Below, in pieces: positions 34,679-47,521 of a DNA stretch of 64,000 nucleotides. The translations under genes and the position numbers were made by a program. This DNA comes from Gelatoporia subvermispora B (lineage: Eukaryota; Basidiomycota; Agaricomycetes; Polyporales; Gelatoporiaceae), in NCBI GenBank assembly GCA_000320605.2, contig KB445796.1, positions 836,926 through 900,925 on the forward strand, in the 5' to 3' direction. The notes under the pieces were generated by a model. It was not told the DNA's origin. It worked only from the letters and a program-made list of their open reading frames with translations, and did no database searches. How positions within the stretch are numbered: the first letter of the stretch is position 1; each line of letters opens with the position of its first letter.

Positions 34679-37600
34679 TCAGAGGATGGCCTCTACCTCG
34701 CTGGCGTCGTCATCGTCCGATGAATCCATGATTGAGTCAAATGACTGCTCGCGACCTTCGAAAATCCCGCTGATCTTCTCGGCAACGTCGGACTCGCGCT
34801 TGACGGCGTAGTTTGTATGTCTATACACGCAGATGAGCCGCAGCATACACAGCGCGCACATGAGAGTTACCTTTGATGGGGCACTGTGGGTGTGACTCTA
34901 TCGTCGTCGTCGTCGTCCTCATCATCATCCGAGTCTAGTGTGAGGTCCACAACTTGTGCAGTAGCCTTCTGTGATTTCGCGGCGCTGCATAACAGTGTCA
35001 GATATGCACAGCGTCGATTCCGAGCTTGCTGGTGCTTACGCGGAGCGCTTCGGCACAGCCCGCCGAGGCGCTGGAGGCGACGCCGTACGCCGCTCGTTCT
35101 CGGATTCGTCGGAAGATCCAGAGACACGTCGTCTCCTGCGACAACACACATCAGTTCGAATCCTTCACACTAATTATTGTACCCACTTCGCTTTGCTCTT
35201 CCCCTTACCGCGGACCGCCCGCGGCGCATCATCGTCATCGGACATTGCGCGGCTGATTGTCGACTCTGTTCCGACACTATTCGACCGCCTGCACACACGC
35301 TATCTCAGTCGCACGGTCGAAGCTGAACACACCTCAGGTAACGCACCGCTTCTTAGACTTCTTCGGAATCACGACCTCCTCGTCATCGTCGTCCGGGATG
35401 ATCTCGTCAAGAAACTCGAACAGTTCCTTGAGGTATTCAAGCTGGCGATATTCGTCCTCGTTGAAGTCCGCGAGTTGCTTCTCGAACCTCTTCGCGAGCG
35501 CCTTCTCGAACCTGGTGAACGCGTTCCGCGAGGTCGTGTCCTGCAGTGGTCGCCGCTGTACAGTTGCGTAAGTATAAGAATCAGGAACTGGAGGAAGCCT
35601 CTAGCACGTACTGCGTTCAAGTTGTGTATTAGTAGCTGGAGCGTGCGAATCTTGTCGTCATCCACGGTGTCAGGAATGTATAGCTTGCTCAACAGCTGGC
35701 AGAGTGCTTTCTTGTCATCCTCTGCCGCACAAATCGTCAGTTGACTTTATTCGCTCCTCGGAGGTCTTTGCTCACTGTCCATCTTCTGGTTGAACAGTGC
35801 CTTGATGATGTCTACGGCAAGGTCAACGTGCAGAGCATCATCTGCGGTGCTCTCCCGCATGCCCTTGGCGACCGCCCTGTCGTAAGTCGAAGTTCAGCTT
35901 CTCGATCTTTCTGATATCATCATAACTTACGCGGCCTTCTGAGGGTCGGTCCAGTCAACGAGAATAGCGGCTAGCTGGGCCGGAGACACCAAGGCCTGTT
36001 CGCCATCCCACTGTTTGTACACTGTCCTCCAGTGCTCAAACAGGAACACGAAGATCTGGCGCAGCACAACTATAAGTGTTTATACGGTGGTAACATAGGT
36101 GCAGACTACCTTCTGCATGCGTCTCTGGTTGATAGCGGAGGAATAGCAGTAGACGGGCAAGAAGTATGATAGACACTGCCGGAGCTCCTGGTTCTCGGCG
36201 GTCTCGGGGGAGATGAAGACTATGGCGAGAGTCCGCAAGAACTGGAGAAGTGGTTAATCAGCATGGCGGTCACAGCGGCACGAGATACATACCCGCTCAT
36301 CGGCGATGATGCCAGACAGCATGAGCTTTGAGATGCCCATGCAAAGCGTCGCTTGCACCTTGTCCGAGCTGTCTCTTTCCAACAAGAAAAGAAGGAACTG
36401 TTGGATTTGTTCCGCCTAGAACAGCATAGATTCTAAGACACGCATCCGATTAGGGGATGAGGGGCTTACATCTGGGCTAGCAGCTCCGAGGAATACGCTG
36501 TCATGCACCATGAGGATGTCAAACAGGATGTGGAGAAGGCTGATCTTGAGCACTTCTGGTGCCGTCGGTTCGCTCAGCTGCTTCACAAATAGCTTGAACG
36601 AGCTCATTGCCATTTTCTGGACCGGATCTGCTCAGCAGATTGCTCTCAAAGACCAGCGTTTAAGCATACCCGTGCAATTAAGCAGCAGAGACCGAGGCAG
36701 ACGAGACCTTTCTGCCGTAGTGCCAGCTCTTTTCGCTTCACTGTAGGGATGATGAGTTCACCCAAGATACCTTCCAGTGTGGAGTTCTCCTCAAAAGTCT
36801 GCAAACAGAGAGATGAGGGGGCCGTGAATGAAAATAATCAAGTAAGACATACGCCGTTGACTCGTTCTAGCATACCGATGCACAATGAGAGACAACGGAG
36901 GTCGATGGTATCGGCCCGCTCTTTCTCCTCTACGGTCATCTCTGCGATAGGTTTGGGCAGAGCACGCATTGTCTTCACTGTTGCTGGTGTCTCTCCAAAC
37001 TCGGGTTCTCTCTGGAAAGCAGCGCCATCAGACAAAGGAGCCCTGATGGTAGGACACCCCTTACGATCTCTGGCTCGGGTTCACTGAGGTCCCGCAGTTC
37101 ATGAACTACTTCCACTACCACACGAATAAGATCGCGCTCGTTGGGGGAAAGGATGCGCAAGACGTCTAGGCATCGCTCGAGCAAACCCTCGGGTAGGACT
37201 TCATGTGATAACATGTCACCTAAATACACGTCATCAGTGGCCTGCGTTGGTGTTCCCTGAGTAGTCACTCACGGACAAGTTGAAACATTTTCCTGCGGCC
37301 AATCTCATCCGCATAGTCGAGGTTCACAGCCAACTTAAGCATTTCTCCAAGGACGAACTCCCTATCCATCCTTTCTTCTTCCTTCTTGGCATGCTCTTCT
37401 TCCTCTTCTGGAGTCCGCTCCATGCCAGCAGTGAGGAACTCCATCTCAGCTTCTTCCTGAACGCGTTTAACGAGTTCATTGTATGAGTCCTGTATTCTGA
37501 AGGCCAGAGCAGTCACGACGGGCAGGGCAGACTCGAGCCGGTTTTCATCCTTGACGGATAGACAGTGGTCGACAAAAACGCGCGCTAGGAAGGCCTTCTC

Positions 37601-38951
37601 GGGGGTAAGAGAAGCCCAGTACTCATCTAAGGAAGTGCCGTTAGGTCGCGGCCTTGTAAAGGACCCCCAAGCGCACCTGGGAATTCCAGGTTGGCAGATA
37701 TCTCTGGCCTTGTCCCAAGGACAATTGATAAGGCGTCCTGGCCAATCGTTCCCTCGTTCAGGTCGAACAGCCTCAGGAAGGCCACGAGGTCTGCTAGGAT
37801 ATCCTTCTCGGGATTATCTTCATTCTTGACCCCTTCAGCGCGCATGGCATCCACCCAAGTACCCATGAGTTTCCCAGCGGCCGCTTTCACGCTATCCTCT
37901 CGGTCGCCAAGGCCATTCCGGACAATCAGCTCACGTTGAGCTATAGTCAGAATGCGCGGGTGGGTGAAGCCGACGCCAGAGCCCGACTCAAGCAAACAGT
38001 TTGCATCGAGGACATTCAGGTAGACTGCCTTGCGTATCGAGGCATCCACATCGCGTGAGCGTGCCAGAAGCACCGGTAAGGTCTCTCGAGTAGGTCGGAT
38101 GTTAAGAAGGGCCGCTCGGCGGACCTCCCTAATCGACCATAAGGAAAATCTTCATTCAAATGGACTGAATGACAACTCACGCTGATGTATCATGGGCCAG
38201 GGTATCACACAGGACATCAAGGATGCTCGGCTCGTCATCATCAAGTTCGGAAATGTCCTCCGATGGAACTAGTTTAGCAAGTGCATTGACTGCCTGCATC
38301 CTCACGGTGGATTCTCTGTCTTGGGTACGCTCCATGAGCGCTGTTCGGAGATCTACATACATATCCTCGCTAGAGAGATGAATTTAGAACCTGAGGGATC
38401 CAAAGACATTGCATCACGTACTCGAGTTCTCCGAGAGAGCATATCATATCGGATATACATTGCAGGACTCGGTAACGGACAGCTTTATCCTTCGCAACGC
38501 AGCCTCTCAACAGGAACCGAAGGACGCGAGCTGTGAGTCTGGTTGAAGTGGTATCATCATCTTCATCCAGTTCTTCTTTCTGGCGTTCCTCGGGTACTGC
38601 ATATTGTCAGCCTCGCATCTCACGACATCGGCACGACCTACCCTTGCCCGTGACGAACTTGGTGTAACCCCCTACGAACTTGATGATCCTATCAGCGACT
38701 GAGTTTCCCTTCTTCACGGGTAGCGTGCGCGATAGCATGTCTATGATACATTCTTGGAATTCGCGCTCGCCAGTCAGCTTGGCGCTTTTCCCATTCTGAA
38801 CAGATTCTGTGTAGGTGGCTGCATCCACTTGTAATTTGTAAAGCGCGACATAATTCTTCTGGTGGTTGGCTGTAGTGTTCTGCGCTTGGTCGAATATCTT
38901 GGGCAATGCGCCCTTAAGGCTCTCTAGATCAAAAGCATCTCGTGAAGGCAT
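34679..38951 (-). CDS. YCG1: Condensin subunit CAP-G / Cnd3 / Ycg1
   Basis: Non-SMC HEAT-repeat subunit of condensin, required for mitotic chromosome compaction; with the kleisin it forms the DNA-binding clamp. ATG 38951 opens with MPSRDAFDLESLKGALPKIF. HEAT repeats follow (ALMERTQDRESTVRMQAVNA, LLARSRDVDASIRKAVYLNV, LIVRNGLGDREDSVKAAAGK). The conserved Cnd3 C-terminal region contains VLPEGLLERCLDVLRILSP, NERDLIRVVVEVVHELRDL and KISLLHILFDILMVHDSVFL. The tail is strongly acidic (DLTLDSDDDEDDDDDDR) and ends SIMDSSDDDDASEVEAIL before a TGA. About fifteen short introns leave roughly 1,150 residues, close to the yeast protein. An in-frame upstream extension to 39059 lacks conservation-like features and is not used. 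Confidence 0.9.
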
Positions 38952-39301
38952 AGCGGGAGTCCCCAGAGGAGGATGATAGATGAGGACGAACGACGGCGGT
39001 AGCACGAGAACGGTGGTCGCGCGGGCGGCCCCGCGATTCGAACGCGACGCGTGCGTCACGTGTATCGTGTTGCCGCGATACTAGGGTACCAGCTTGGCGC
39101 CTGGAGTTCGAATCCCTCTCTGGTCCTGATTTTTAGCTGTTTGTAAAGGAGCCTGCCTCGATGGGCCTCGAGGTTGTAATCTGTTGGCTACAATTTATAG
39201 AGTCGGAATATGACAAGTGACTACATGCAAGCGGTCCAGACAGCTGCCTCGTGTAAGCAAGAGGCAGAAACAGTGTTTTCCGATGCGTACTGAGTAGTCA
39301 T
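38952..39301. promoter_or_regulatory. Condensin promoter region with an ACGCGT box
   Basis: About 350 bases between the condensin start (-) and the methyltransferase stop (-). An ACGCGT hexamer at 39047-39052, about 100 bases upstream of the condensin ATG, matches the yeast MCB cell-cycle element and a CACGTG follows at about 39057. Regulation by MBF is inference. Confidence 0.35.
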
Positions 39302-40418
39302 TTACACCCTAGTGACAGACCAAGCGATTCGATACATTCTGCCCTCTTCCGCTGTCATCCCTAGCCTCTCCATGTCTGCATCCAGCGCATTCAACGTCGC
39401 CTCTACCTTCACGGTCCCCTTCTCAAAAACGCAACCGTCCCACAAGGCCTCCCAGCTCTCAGGCGAGTGACAGAACTTGGAGTCGACGTTTCCAGGCCAC
39501 GACGTCGGATTCAAGCCTTTCTCAAATCTGCCGGTGTGAGAACCGAAGATGAGTGAACCTGACCTTGGGGAAAGGAGACTGGCCAACAAGCGTGCGAGCT
39601 TAGATTGTCCTTCCTCATCGAAGAGATGGAACAAGAGCGACGCATGTATGACAGAAATGTGCCCAAGGAGAGGACTAAGTGACATGATGGAGTTGAGGTC
39701 GGGAGATGGCGTATCGGGAGGGGAATAGAAGGGATGAGATGGACTGAGGAACGATGGATCGAAAACGTCGCCTTCGAGGAATGGGACCGGAAGACTCTCT
39801 GCTGTCGATCTGAAGAGCTTATGCCCCAAATCCCAGAACTCTGTTAGTGCTTGAGTTAGTATACAGGACATCAAAACATTGAAAGCGCCCACCATGCTTC
39901 AGGTCAGACGCAACGACATTCTCGATTGGATAACCATCAGTGATGATAGCTCTTACGTCATTGCCAACTACCCCCAGTTCGTGTGTCGGTTCAGCCGCAG
40001 AACTATGTAGATAGGAAGATCTCACAGCCACAACCAATGTCAAGAAATATTGCATCCTTGCGCTCCCGCCCAAGCTGCAAGCATTTAGTGTATGCGGGTA
40101 AGCCATCTATCCGGCGTCTGAATGAACAAATGTCAATTCATTTGGTGGGCCAATACTAGGATAGTGGCTCGCACCTCGCAAATGCAAATGCACTGATGTA
40201 TGGATAGGGAAAGATCTAGTGATTTTGTAGAAACAACAGCAGATCAATATGCAAGCTCTGGACGCAAGAAGAAATATGACTTTATATGCTTCCTCTCGGA
40301 TGCCATTGACATGACGTTTCAGAAGTTCCTCGTCGTCGATACCTGTCAGGAATTTCATGAACTCCATATCACTTGCAGAAGGTTGGAATTCAGTCTGAGG
40401 CCTTGGCAGCCCGGTCAT
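39302..40418 (-). CDS. SAM-dependent methyltransferase, fungal small-molecule type
   Basis: Class I methyltransferase in about six exons, roughly 290 residues. ATG 40418 gives MTGLPRPQTEFQPSASDMEF. Splicing then yields EEAYKIFPYPYISAFAFARR and DGLPAYTKCLQLGRERKDA. The SAM-binding motif I is IFLDIGCGFGNDVRAI, followed by NVVASDLKHEFWDLGHKLF with the acidic D of motif II. Later motifs are VIHASLLFHLFDEEGQSKLA and LLSPRSGSLIFGSHTGRF. This layout is common in basidiomycete methyltransferases near secondary-metabolite or housekeeping genes. The substrate is unknown. Nothing appears missing. No partner biosynthetic genes sit beside it. Confidence 0.85.
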
Positions 40419-41436
40419 GATCAGGATGTAGTTGTAGAATATTGGATGGGGGCAATGAACGCAACCCGAGTTCAAAGCGTCCAGGATGACCGAAACTGAT
40501 AGTCCAATATATAAGGCTGCGGCCCCCGCGAGCGGTAGCAGGCGGACTGGCTGTGAAGTGCCACATGTTGTTGTACGTGACCCAAAGACCAATTCCATTC
40601 TCTGGAAGCGCTTGTGTTGCGTATCACTAGCATCAGCTTCTCGTCAAAACGCAGACATCGTTCAGGTTGAACAGAGTTCAGCGGCACTGAGTAACCTTCG
40701 TTATGGCAAGATGCGGAGATGAGACGAAGGCAAATGTGAGTTCCTTAGACGAAGCCCTCAATACCGCCGGTAATCTATGTGGGTCCCTGATGGTCCTCCT
40801 GAATCTGGTCTATTATCGTTCAAGACGCCGAACTTCAGGTCTTAGATTGGTACTGATGAGCGCGACTGAAGTCGGGCGGAGATAAGCGCATCTGAACTAA
40901 GTCGATGCTTTCAGGGAACTAGTGACGTTGGGCGCGAAGATCACATGGAGTACCACGAGAACAAAACCTCAGAACTTCCTGATACTGCGATAGCGCCACT
41001 TTTAGGCTCGAGACTCCAAGCCAAGCAGCACACGTTCATAGCTCGCGAGTTATCTAACTTGCTTGGAAAGTCGTCTAGTCGGCTGGATGAAGTGTAAGGC
41101 AAGGCGGCAACGGCGACGGGTGTCGGTGTGAGCGTGAGTACATAGGCGTGGGCGGGTGAGAGGCGGCCACAACCAGAATTCGCGTCGATCGATGTCGGTG
41201 TGGGCGTGGGCGCTGCTTGGTCACCTCGTGCACTTCTCCTCCTCCGGGCCCTGCCGGTCCTTTCCGGACCGGCTGTATCAAGCGCTAAAGCGGCTCCCGC
41301 TTCGGAGACCGAACGCCCTCAGTATAGTTGTCCAGTCGCCGTATCATCAGGAGCGATTGAGTGCTGGCACTACCTCGGGAGCCATATCTTCGGATAGGAC
41401 GCGTATCATTCGATATCGAATTACTCATTAGAGTCT
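40419..41436. other. Divergent intergenic region
   Basis: About 1 kb between the methyltransferase (-) and the PHYHD1-like gene (+). Open frames are short and domain-free. A G/T-rich tract lies near 41100-41160. Both promoters are expected here. Confidence 0.4.
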
Positions 41437-42876
41437 ATGGCAGCAGGCAGGACCGAATATCTGACTCAGGAGCAAGTCGACCAGGTCCGTACTACGTCGC
41501 TTCTGAGTCTCGTGTAGGCGCGGTCACTATCAGTCACTTGTCGCTGATAATTAGTGTACAGTTCCGGAGAGATGGGTATGCTGCCCGCCCAGTATTATGA
41601 GGAACAGATACGAAATCAAACCGTTCTTAGGTATCTGCGACTGCCCAGTTTCCTTACCATTCCCGAGACTCAGGTCTTGCTCGACCGTGCCAAGCAGCTA
41701 CTGGACGACTTCGATGCAGAGAACCATCCCCGCGTACGAAATTGGTTGCGAATCACACGACAATACTGACATTCACATCAGACGAAGTTCACCACGGGCG
41801 ACGATAATCACGTTGGAGACGACTATTTCCTGACATCGGGGGACAAGATACGCTACTTCTTAGAGGAGGACGCCGTCGACGTGGATGGAAAGTTGAACAG
41901 GGAGAAGCAGAAGACCGTGAACAAAATTGGACACGGTAAGAGGGCCCTTATCTCCGCATCTGTGCTCCATTCTAATACACAGCATCTGTCAGGTTTGCAT
42001 ATCTTGGACTCTGAATTCCGCAGGATAACGTTGGAGAATCCAGCAATGAAGGCTGTGGTGCGAGATTTGAAATTTCACCACGATCCAGTAGGTTAGCACT
42101 GCGGCGGAGACGACCCTCTAGCAGAAATTGACATCTTATATGTCACTTAGCACTGCAGTCTATGGTCATCTGCAAGCAGCCACATATCGGTGGCGAAGGT
42201 GGGTTTCCGCGCAGCCCCTCCCGTTGCTATGGCTAACACTGTGCTGGACAGTTCCCGAGCACAACGACTCGTGAGTGTCATTATACATGGTTTCTGCTGC
42301 GCCGCCTTACTAATGCATGATCGAACCCTAGCACATTCCTAGTGAGCCTGGAGCAAATGTACTCCGCTTTTGGAGCTGACCGAACAATTCTCAGTACACT
42401 GACCCTCCGTCTGCGCTCGGTTTCTGGATTGCCCTGGAAAAGTGCACCCCCGAGAATGGCGCCCTGTCCTTCTTGCCCGGCTCGCACTTGACTGCTCCCA
42501 TCACAAAGCGTTTCGTGCGCCTGCCCACAGGTGGAACAGGTTTCGAACAGCTGATCCCGCCCGAAGCCGCGCCACCTAACCCAGAGGGCAAATACATCAT
42601 GGAATGCTGCATGCCCGGTGCGTGTGCCTGTCCTCCCCGTACGCCACACACCTCATAGGCCCCTCAGGAGACATGGTCCTCATCCATGGGAGTGTACTTC
42701 ATCGATCAGAGAAGAACCTCAGTCCGCACACCCGGTTCGCCTACACCTTCCATATGATTGAGTCGCCTCCTTTTGCAATTTACGACCAGAAGAACTGGCT
42801 CCAGCCAACACCCGAGACCCCCTTCCCCCATATTCTGGAGGAGCCTCTGGCTGTCACTGTTCCTGTCGCTGCATAG
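41437..42876 (+). CDS. Phytanoyl-CoA dioxygenase family protein (PHYHD1-like)
   Basis: Iron- and 2-oxoglutarate-dependent oxygenase. Splicing gives MAAGRTEYLTQEQVDQ, then FRRDGYLRLPSFLTIPETQV after a GTATGC-TTAG intron inside the GAT-GGG codons, so the ATG at 41437 is favoured. Next are TKFTTGDDNHVGDDYFL, SGDKIRYFLEEDAVDVDG and SMVICKQPHIGGEVPEHNDS. HND is the HxD iron ligand pair. The 2OG/iron half continues with LGFWIALEKCTPENGALSF and LPGSHLTAPITKRFV. The distal histidine lies in MVLIHGSVLHRSEKNLSPHT and the 2OG-binding arginine in HTRFAYTFHM. About 300 residues, similar to animal PHYHD1. The stop at 42874 is close to the next gene's 3' end (convergent). Confidence 0.88.
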
Positions 42877-42976
42877 AGACATTCGAGTGAAAGAGAAGGT
42901 TATACTTTGATATGTGTAGGATGGATACATTTGTTCGGGGGTAGTTGTGCTTGTGTGTCTACTATGTAGCCATGTA

Positions 42977-45147
42977 CTATAGGATCTCTACGTTGGCTGA
43001 TTGCAGGATATTTTCTTCTGTGAGCTGGCCCAACTCGTCGATGAAGACGGGCAAGAACGTGCCACTACCTTTCACACCGGGTCTCGTTGCCGCAATTTCG
43101 GATGCTATTGTCACCGCAAGGACACTGCGCAGAACATGCATCAGCTGCATCCCAACATCAATCAAAATGGGCTCACCCTCCAACTGCGGCCGCAAGCATA
43201 TCACCCCTGGCGAGCATCCCATCTTCTGCATCAGAGCTGCGCGCCGCTGCGGCGACAAGGCTCGCACCCGCGCAGAACGTGGCGACGCTCGTGCCGACCA
43301 TACACCCGGACCCGGTGATCTCGCCGAGAAGCTTGTCTCCGTTAGAGAGCTTGATGACCGTAGTCCCATCAGAAACCCAGTCGGTGACACCGGTTAGGAC
43401 AATGATGCAGCCTGAATGATAGAATGCGCGGCGCGCCGGGTGAGACCGCAGTGGGGAAAGCTCAGCCGGCGTCACGTACGCTCCTTCCGCGCGAGATCAC
43501 GCACAAAGCTCGCGGGATCTGCAAAACCCTGGCCGACACTGTCGACTCCTCTTGATTGGACCTAGACCAGTATGTAGGTCAACACACGATGATTTGACCG
43601 AAACTATGTGAGTGACCTCTGAGGAGTTTGCCAATGCAGCAAGTTCACCGGCATTGCCTTTGATAACGGTTGCTTGCCAAGTGTTGAGCAAAACTGGCGC
43701 ACTGTACGTATTAGCGAACGACAGACACGTAGGCGTGCAAAATTGTACCATTTGCGGAGTCTCGCCGGTATTTTGTTGCTCCGACGCCGACGGGGTCGAA
43801 CACAATTGGCTTCTTATTGATGTTTGCGTTGCGGCCTAGGCGTGTTTGCACGAGGATCAGTCTGATGAAGTCAAGGGTATGTCAGACATATGTACCTGCA
43901 GCCAACATGCCGTCCAGGTTCTGGATAGTGCCGAAATTCACCAGTAAAGCACCAGGGATCTTTCCCAAGTCCTCCATCTCCTCTGGAGACGTAGCCATAA
44001 TTGGGGACGCTCCTAGTGCGAGAGTTGCGTTTGCAGACTGAGTAGTGACTACATTATTGGTGATCTGTCGAATCATCAGTATTGAATAATCAGGAGGTTC
44101 CACGCAGTGGCACGATCAACATACCTGATGCACCAAGGGTGAATTTTGTTTGATGGCGGCAAGCATTATTCCAACACTCTTCAGCAGGGTGTCCCGGGCA
44201 TAACTACTGGGGCTAGCCAGGGAGAACGTATGCAATGGTCTGGCCTTGAACGCGTTGATGACTGTTGCCAGCCTCCGCGAAGCTGAACGAGGGTCCGTAG
44301 AAGCGATAATGTCGCTGACTACCGCGAGGCCGTCTAGTGGCCGCCCGGTCTTGGACACGGCCCCGTGGAGACATTGCAGAGCGTTGGTGGACTTTATGCC
44401 AGCTTTCGACCGCACCGTTAAGAGTGAATGTCCAGGGCAATGGAAAGAAGAGACCTGCCAATTGCAACGGCCTTGACGTCCGTCCCATCAAGAACTTCGA
44501 GCATCTCTCCGAGGCCTCTCACTCCTACGACTGGGTGAGCGACCTTCTTCGTCTGCGTCGCCCAAACGGGACCGATCCCGACATAATCGGCTCCGTCTTT
44601 GACTGCCTGGCGGACGTGCTCCGGGGTGTTGCACGTCATCCCAATGATAGAATTAGGCGGCAGCAAAGCGCGCGCTATGGCGATCGGCATGTCCGTCTGT
44701 CCGATGTGAATTCCATCGGCGCCCATGGCGAGGGCAATGTCGATACGATCATTGATGAGTATGGGCACATTGTATTTGTGACAGATAGCTTTTGATTGCT
44801 TTGCTATCTCCAGAAACTGGACGGAGGGTATACTTGTAAGTCCAATGTAAAATCTTCGTCGCGGAGTCTCGCTCACCTCGCCCGTGTCAGTGTTCTTCTC
44901 CCGGATCTGAACGAGAGTTACACCGCCCTGCAGCGACTATTGAAGCATCATAAGGGAATAGCACTCGAACACGCGTGGAGCACCCACTTCCTCAAGTGAC
45001 TCGAGATAATCCTGTGTAGTCAATGTGTATAAGCTTTCTACTCCGTGGCGGATGCTGACCTCATCGACCGACCTTCCCGCTTGGAAGTAGGTCCCTGCCA
45101 GTGACCAAATACAGTGAATAGTCGATAGCTGGTTTCGGCGTTGCCAT
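42977..45147 (-). CDS. THI6: Bifunctional thiamine-phosphate synthase / hydroxyethylthiazole kinase (Thi6-type)
   Basis: Fusion of ThiE and ThiM, the fungal arrangement that makes thiamine phosphate from HMP-PP and thiazole phosphate. ATG 45147 gives MATPKPAIDYSLYLVTGRDL. Spliced exons give GGVTLVQIREKNTDTGE and KQSKAICHKYNVPILINDRI. The ThiE core continues with IALAMGADGIHIGQTDMP and VKDGADYVGIGPVWATQTKK. A linker leads to the kinase half: NSPLVHQ, ITNNVVTTQSANATLALGA, SPIMATSPEEMEDLGKI, KKPIVFDPVGVGATKYRRD and DKLLGEITGSGCMVGTSVA, where the GSGC loop is the ATP/anion hole. It ends VKGSGTFLPVFIDELGQL and a short tail. About 520 residues. No riboswitch was recognised in the leader. Confidence 0.9.
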
Positions 45148-46329
45148 GATACAGTCCCGTGAACGTAGGATGCGAAGTCGTTAGTGCACAGACGTCGTCC
45201 GTCACTTGCAAGTTGCCAGTCAGGTCGAGCTCGGCCGCCCGACGCGCTATCGGAAGGACGGTCCGGCCGTCTCCGCGTGTTCGCGTTGGGCGCTCAGGAC
45301 CATCCTTCCTCTTTTCGGGTTTGCACGCTGCTCACAGCCCAAAAACGACCCTCACGCTTGGTTTGAAAGTAGGCGGCAATTCGCGTCGCTGGCCAACCTG
45401 GCCAACCTTGACAATTGTCAGGAGTCTGATGTGTGTTGGTCGGCCGCCTTTGCGCGAATTTCCTGCAGGCACAGTCGCAGGCTCCCGACAATCTGACGTG
45501 TGGGTGGCATATTTGGCGGCTCTGCCAGGCCCTATAATGCGAAGTGTCAATGCGCTGACTGCTTGATCAAACTTTCGTTGATGATTATCCAGATGAACTT
45601 GTAGTGCGGCCGTACCTGTAGTTCGGTACATCATGGGAAATATTGTCTGCTCATCCCAGTCGGCGCATCATACTGCACTGATCCACTAGCTTGGCCTTTG
45701 TACTCGCATCGCGGGTGAGACCGCCTCTAGGGACTCTTCTCTCAGAGTGCGCACTCGCCGGTTGACCATCGTGATGGTCTGCATCACAGGCGCCCCGATG
45801 TAGTCGCTCTCTCCGGGTACATCTCCCTAGTGGCGGTGCGCATCGTACCTGCCAGTATCCGCTAGTGTACATGATCAAGGGCAAATTGGAATTATGCGAT
45901 GTGCGCAGCTCTTTCTCCAATTAGCTTCATCTTCTCGTACCTGCTGTGCATTTGCTATGAGATGCGCAGTACACGAGAGGATAGGTCTGCAAGCGCTCCG
46001 AATCGCATGGGGAGTATTTTGGCCAGGTTGCTGGCGGCACCGCGAAGCTGAGCCCCGCAGTTTTCGCAGTACAGCTTCTGTCAATGCCATGCTTGATGAA
46101 GGTAGGGTGGTATCCGTTTCCGGCTTGTGGGGTTGTGTGACGGAGCACCTCGTGCTGATACCCGTCTGGGCAGGGCGGGCGGTACCCGCTTAGCGCTGTC
46201 CTTCTGAGAGCGACTGCGCTACACATGCTCGCATCACGATTCGCTGCTTCTGCCGAGACTAGTGACCAAGTACGTCTTGCATATAATACAGCTCCATAGG
46301 ATGACAGACGTCTCAGCACGTCCCCAGTA
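45148..46329. other. Divergent intergenic region
   Basis: About 1.2 kb between the thiamine gene (-) and the membrane protein gene (+). A short imperfect tandem (TGGCCAACC twice) lies near 45392-45410. Open frames are compositionally random and no gene is proposed. Confidence 0.4.
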
Positions 46330-47521
46330 ATGTCCTCTTCGGGTACCTTCGAGTTTCCTTCTCCTGTTGGTGGTATTCCGCTTTCCATTGATTTCGCCCC
46401 ATCTATTATTTTTGCTATACTCTATGCTGCAGTCTTGCCGTTATTTGCTTACCGGATGATCAACAAAACTTCAAGAACGTATGTTCTCATCGGTTGCTTG
46501 TTTTTTTGTGTCGAGAGGTTAGTAGCTTTTCGCCGAGGAGTGCACTACTAAAGTTGACGGCGCGTTTCAGAGTCGTAGTCTTTTCATTTCGAGCAGAAGA
46601 GTCCCATGATACTCAAGACGGCACGTCGAACTTTTTCTTGACGTACATGCAAACTACATGGGGCGTCGGCTTCATCACAATCGCGCAAGACTGGATCATC
46701 GTTCTGCGGGCCTTCCTCGTGAATTCTACAAAGAAAAGCTCGGAGGCAGATGTGTTCGATGTGTCGTCGCAAAGTGACATCGAGCGCCCGCTGACGGCTG
46801 ATGCTTCCGAGTTGGGTTATCCTACTCCTTCACATCGTGTTGGTATCAACGAAGAGAACAGTCCAGAAACAGCTCGTGAACGGTTCTTGATCCGCCGGAT
46901 TCTGGGCTTTGGGAGCCTGGCGCTCTTTGCCACGAACATCATCGACACGGTCGCTGGCGCCCTGTATTGGAATGCTCTGAAGAGCGCTGGGGCCGCTAGA
47001 TCAACCCAACAGCTCAGGTGCGGACAATCGTCTGAGGCTCTCTTTCTAGCCCTCACCGATGTTCAAATTCAGATATGTGGGCACTGGCCTTGCATTTTTC
47101 TATATATTCCTGATGTTCTGCGCCGCCCTGTGGGCGTGCTTCACCAATCGCGTCCCACGGCGGCCGGCGCTGTATCATGCCGCAGTTTCTGCTCTCCTGG
47201 TACGTTCGTCTTGGAGTTACGCACCAAACGATGTCATGAAGCGGTATCCAGATCATCATCGCTGTATATCGTTTGGTCGTTATGCGCTTTCAGACAACCT
47301 CGCTACTCTCCACTGCACCCGGATCGCTCAACAGCGACACATCCAAGACGTCCTTCTACATTCTGCACGTTCTACCGGAATGGATCGCAACTGTGATGGT
47401 TCAGGCGGTGAACGTCCGCGAGTGGTATTCAACGGGGCTTAAGGGCGACAAAAACTTCTGGCAGTCGAAGGACGGCAAGGGCAGCTTGCTCGCGAGGCTG
47501 GGCCTCAAACGTAGCGGTTGA
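46330..47521 (+). CDS. Multi-pass membrane protein, family not recognised
   Basis: About 360 residues after removal of at least three short introns. ATG 46330 starts MSSSGTFEFPSPVGGIPLSI. Hydrophobic segments follow: FAPSIIFAILYAAVLPLFAY, YVLIGCLFFCVERVVVFSF and TTWGVGFITIAQDWIIVLRA. Then comes a hydrophilic loop with acidic patches (EADVFDVSSQSDIERPLTAD), and more spans: GFGSLALFATNIIDTVAGAL, GLAFFYIFLMFCAALWACF and IIIAVYRLVVMRFQTTSLL. The last span is HVLPEWIATVMVQAVNVREW. About seven helices with an external-looking short N-terminus recall fungal receptor-like or lipid-transport membrane families, but I cannot name one. The C-terminal tail is basic (KDGKGSLLARLGLKRSG). Stop is at 47519. 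Confidence 0.75.

Noticed and set aside
39018..39125. Two TTCGAA-centred motifs resembling tRNA T-loops upstream of the condensin gene
   Set aside because: TTCGAA is palindromic. One copy has a 5-bp stem on the minus strand, but no matching acceptor stem or anticodon arm could be built at the right distance on either strand.
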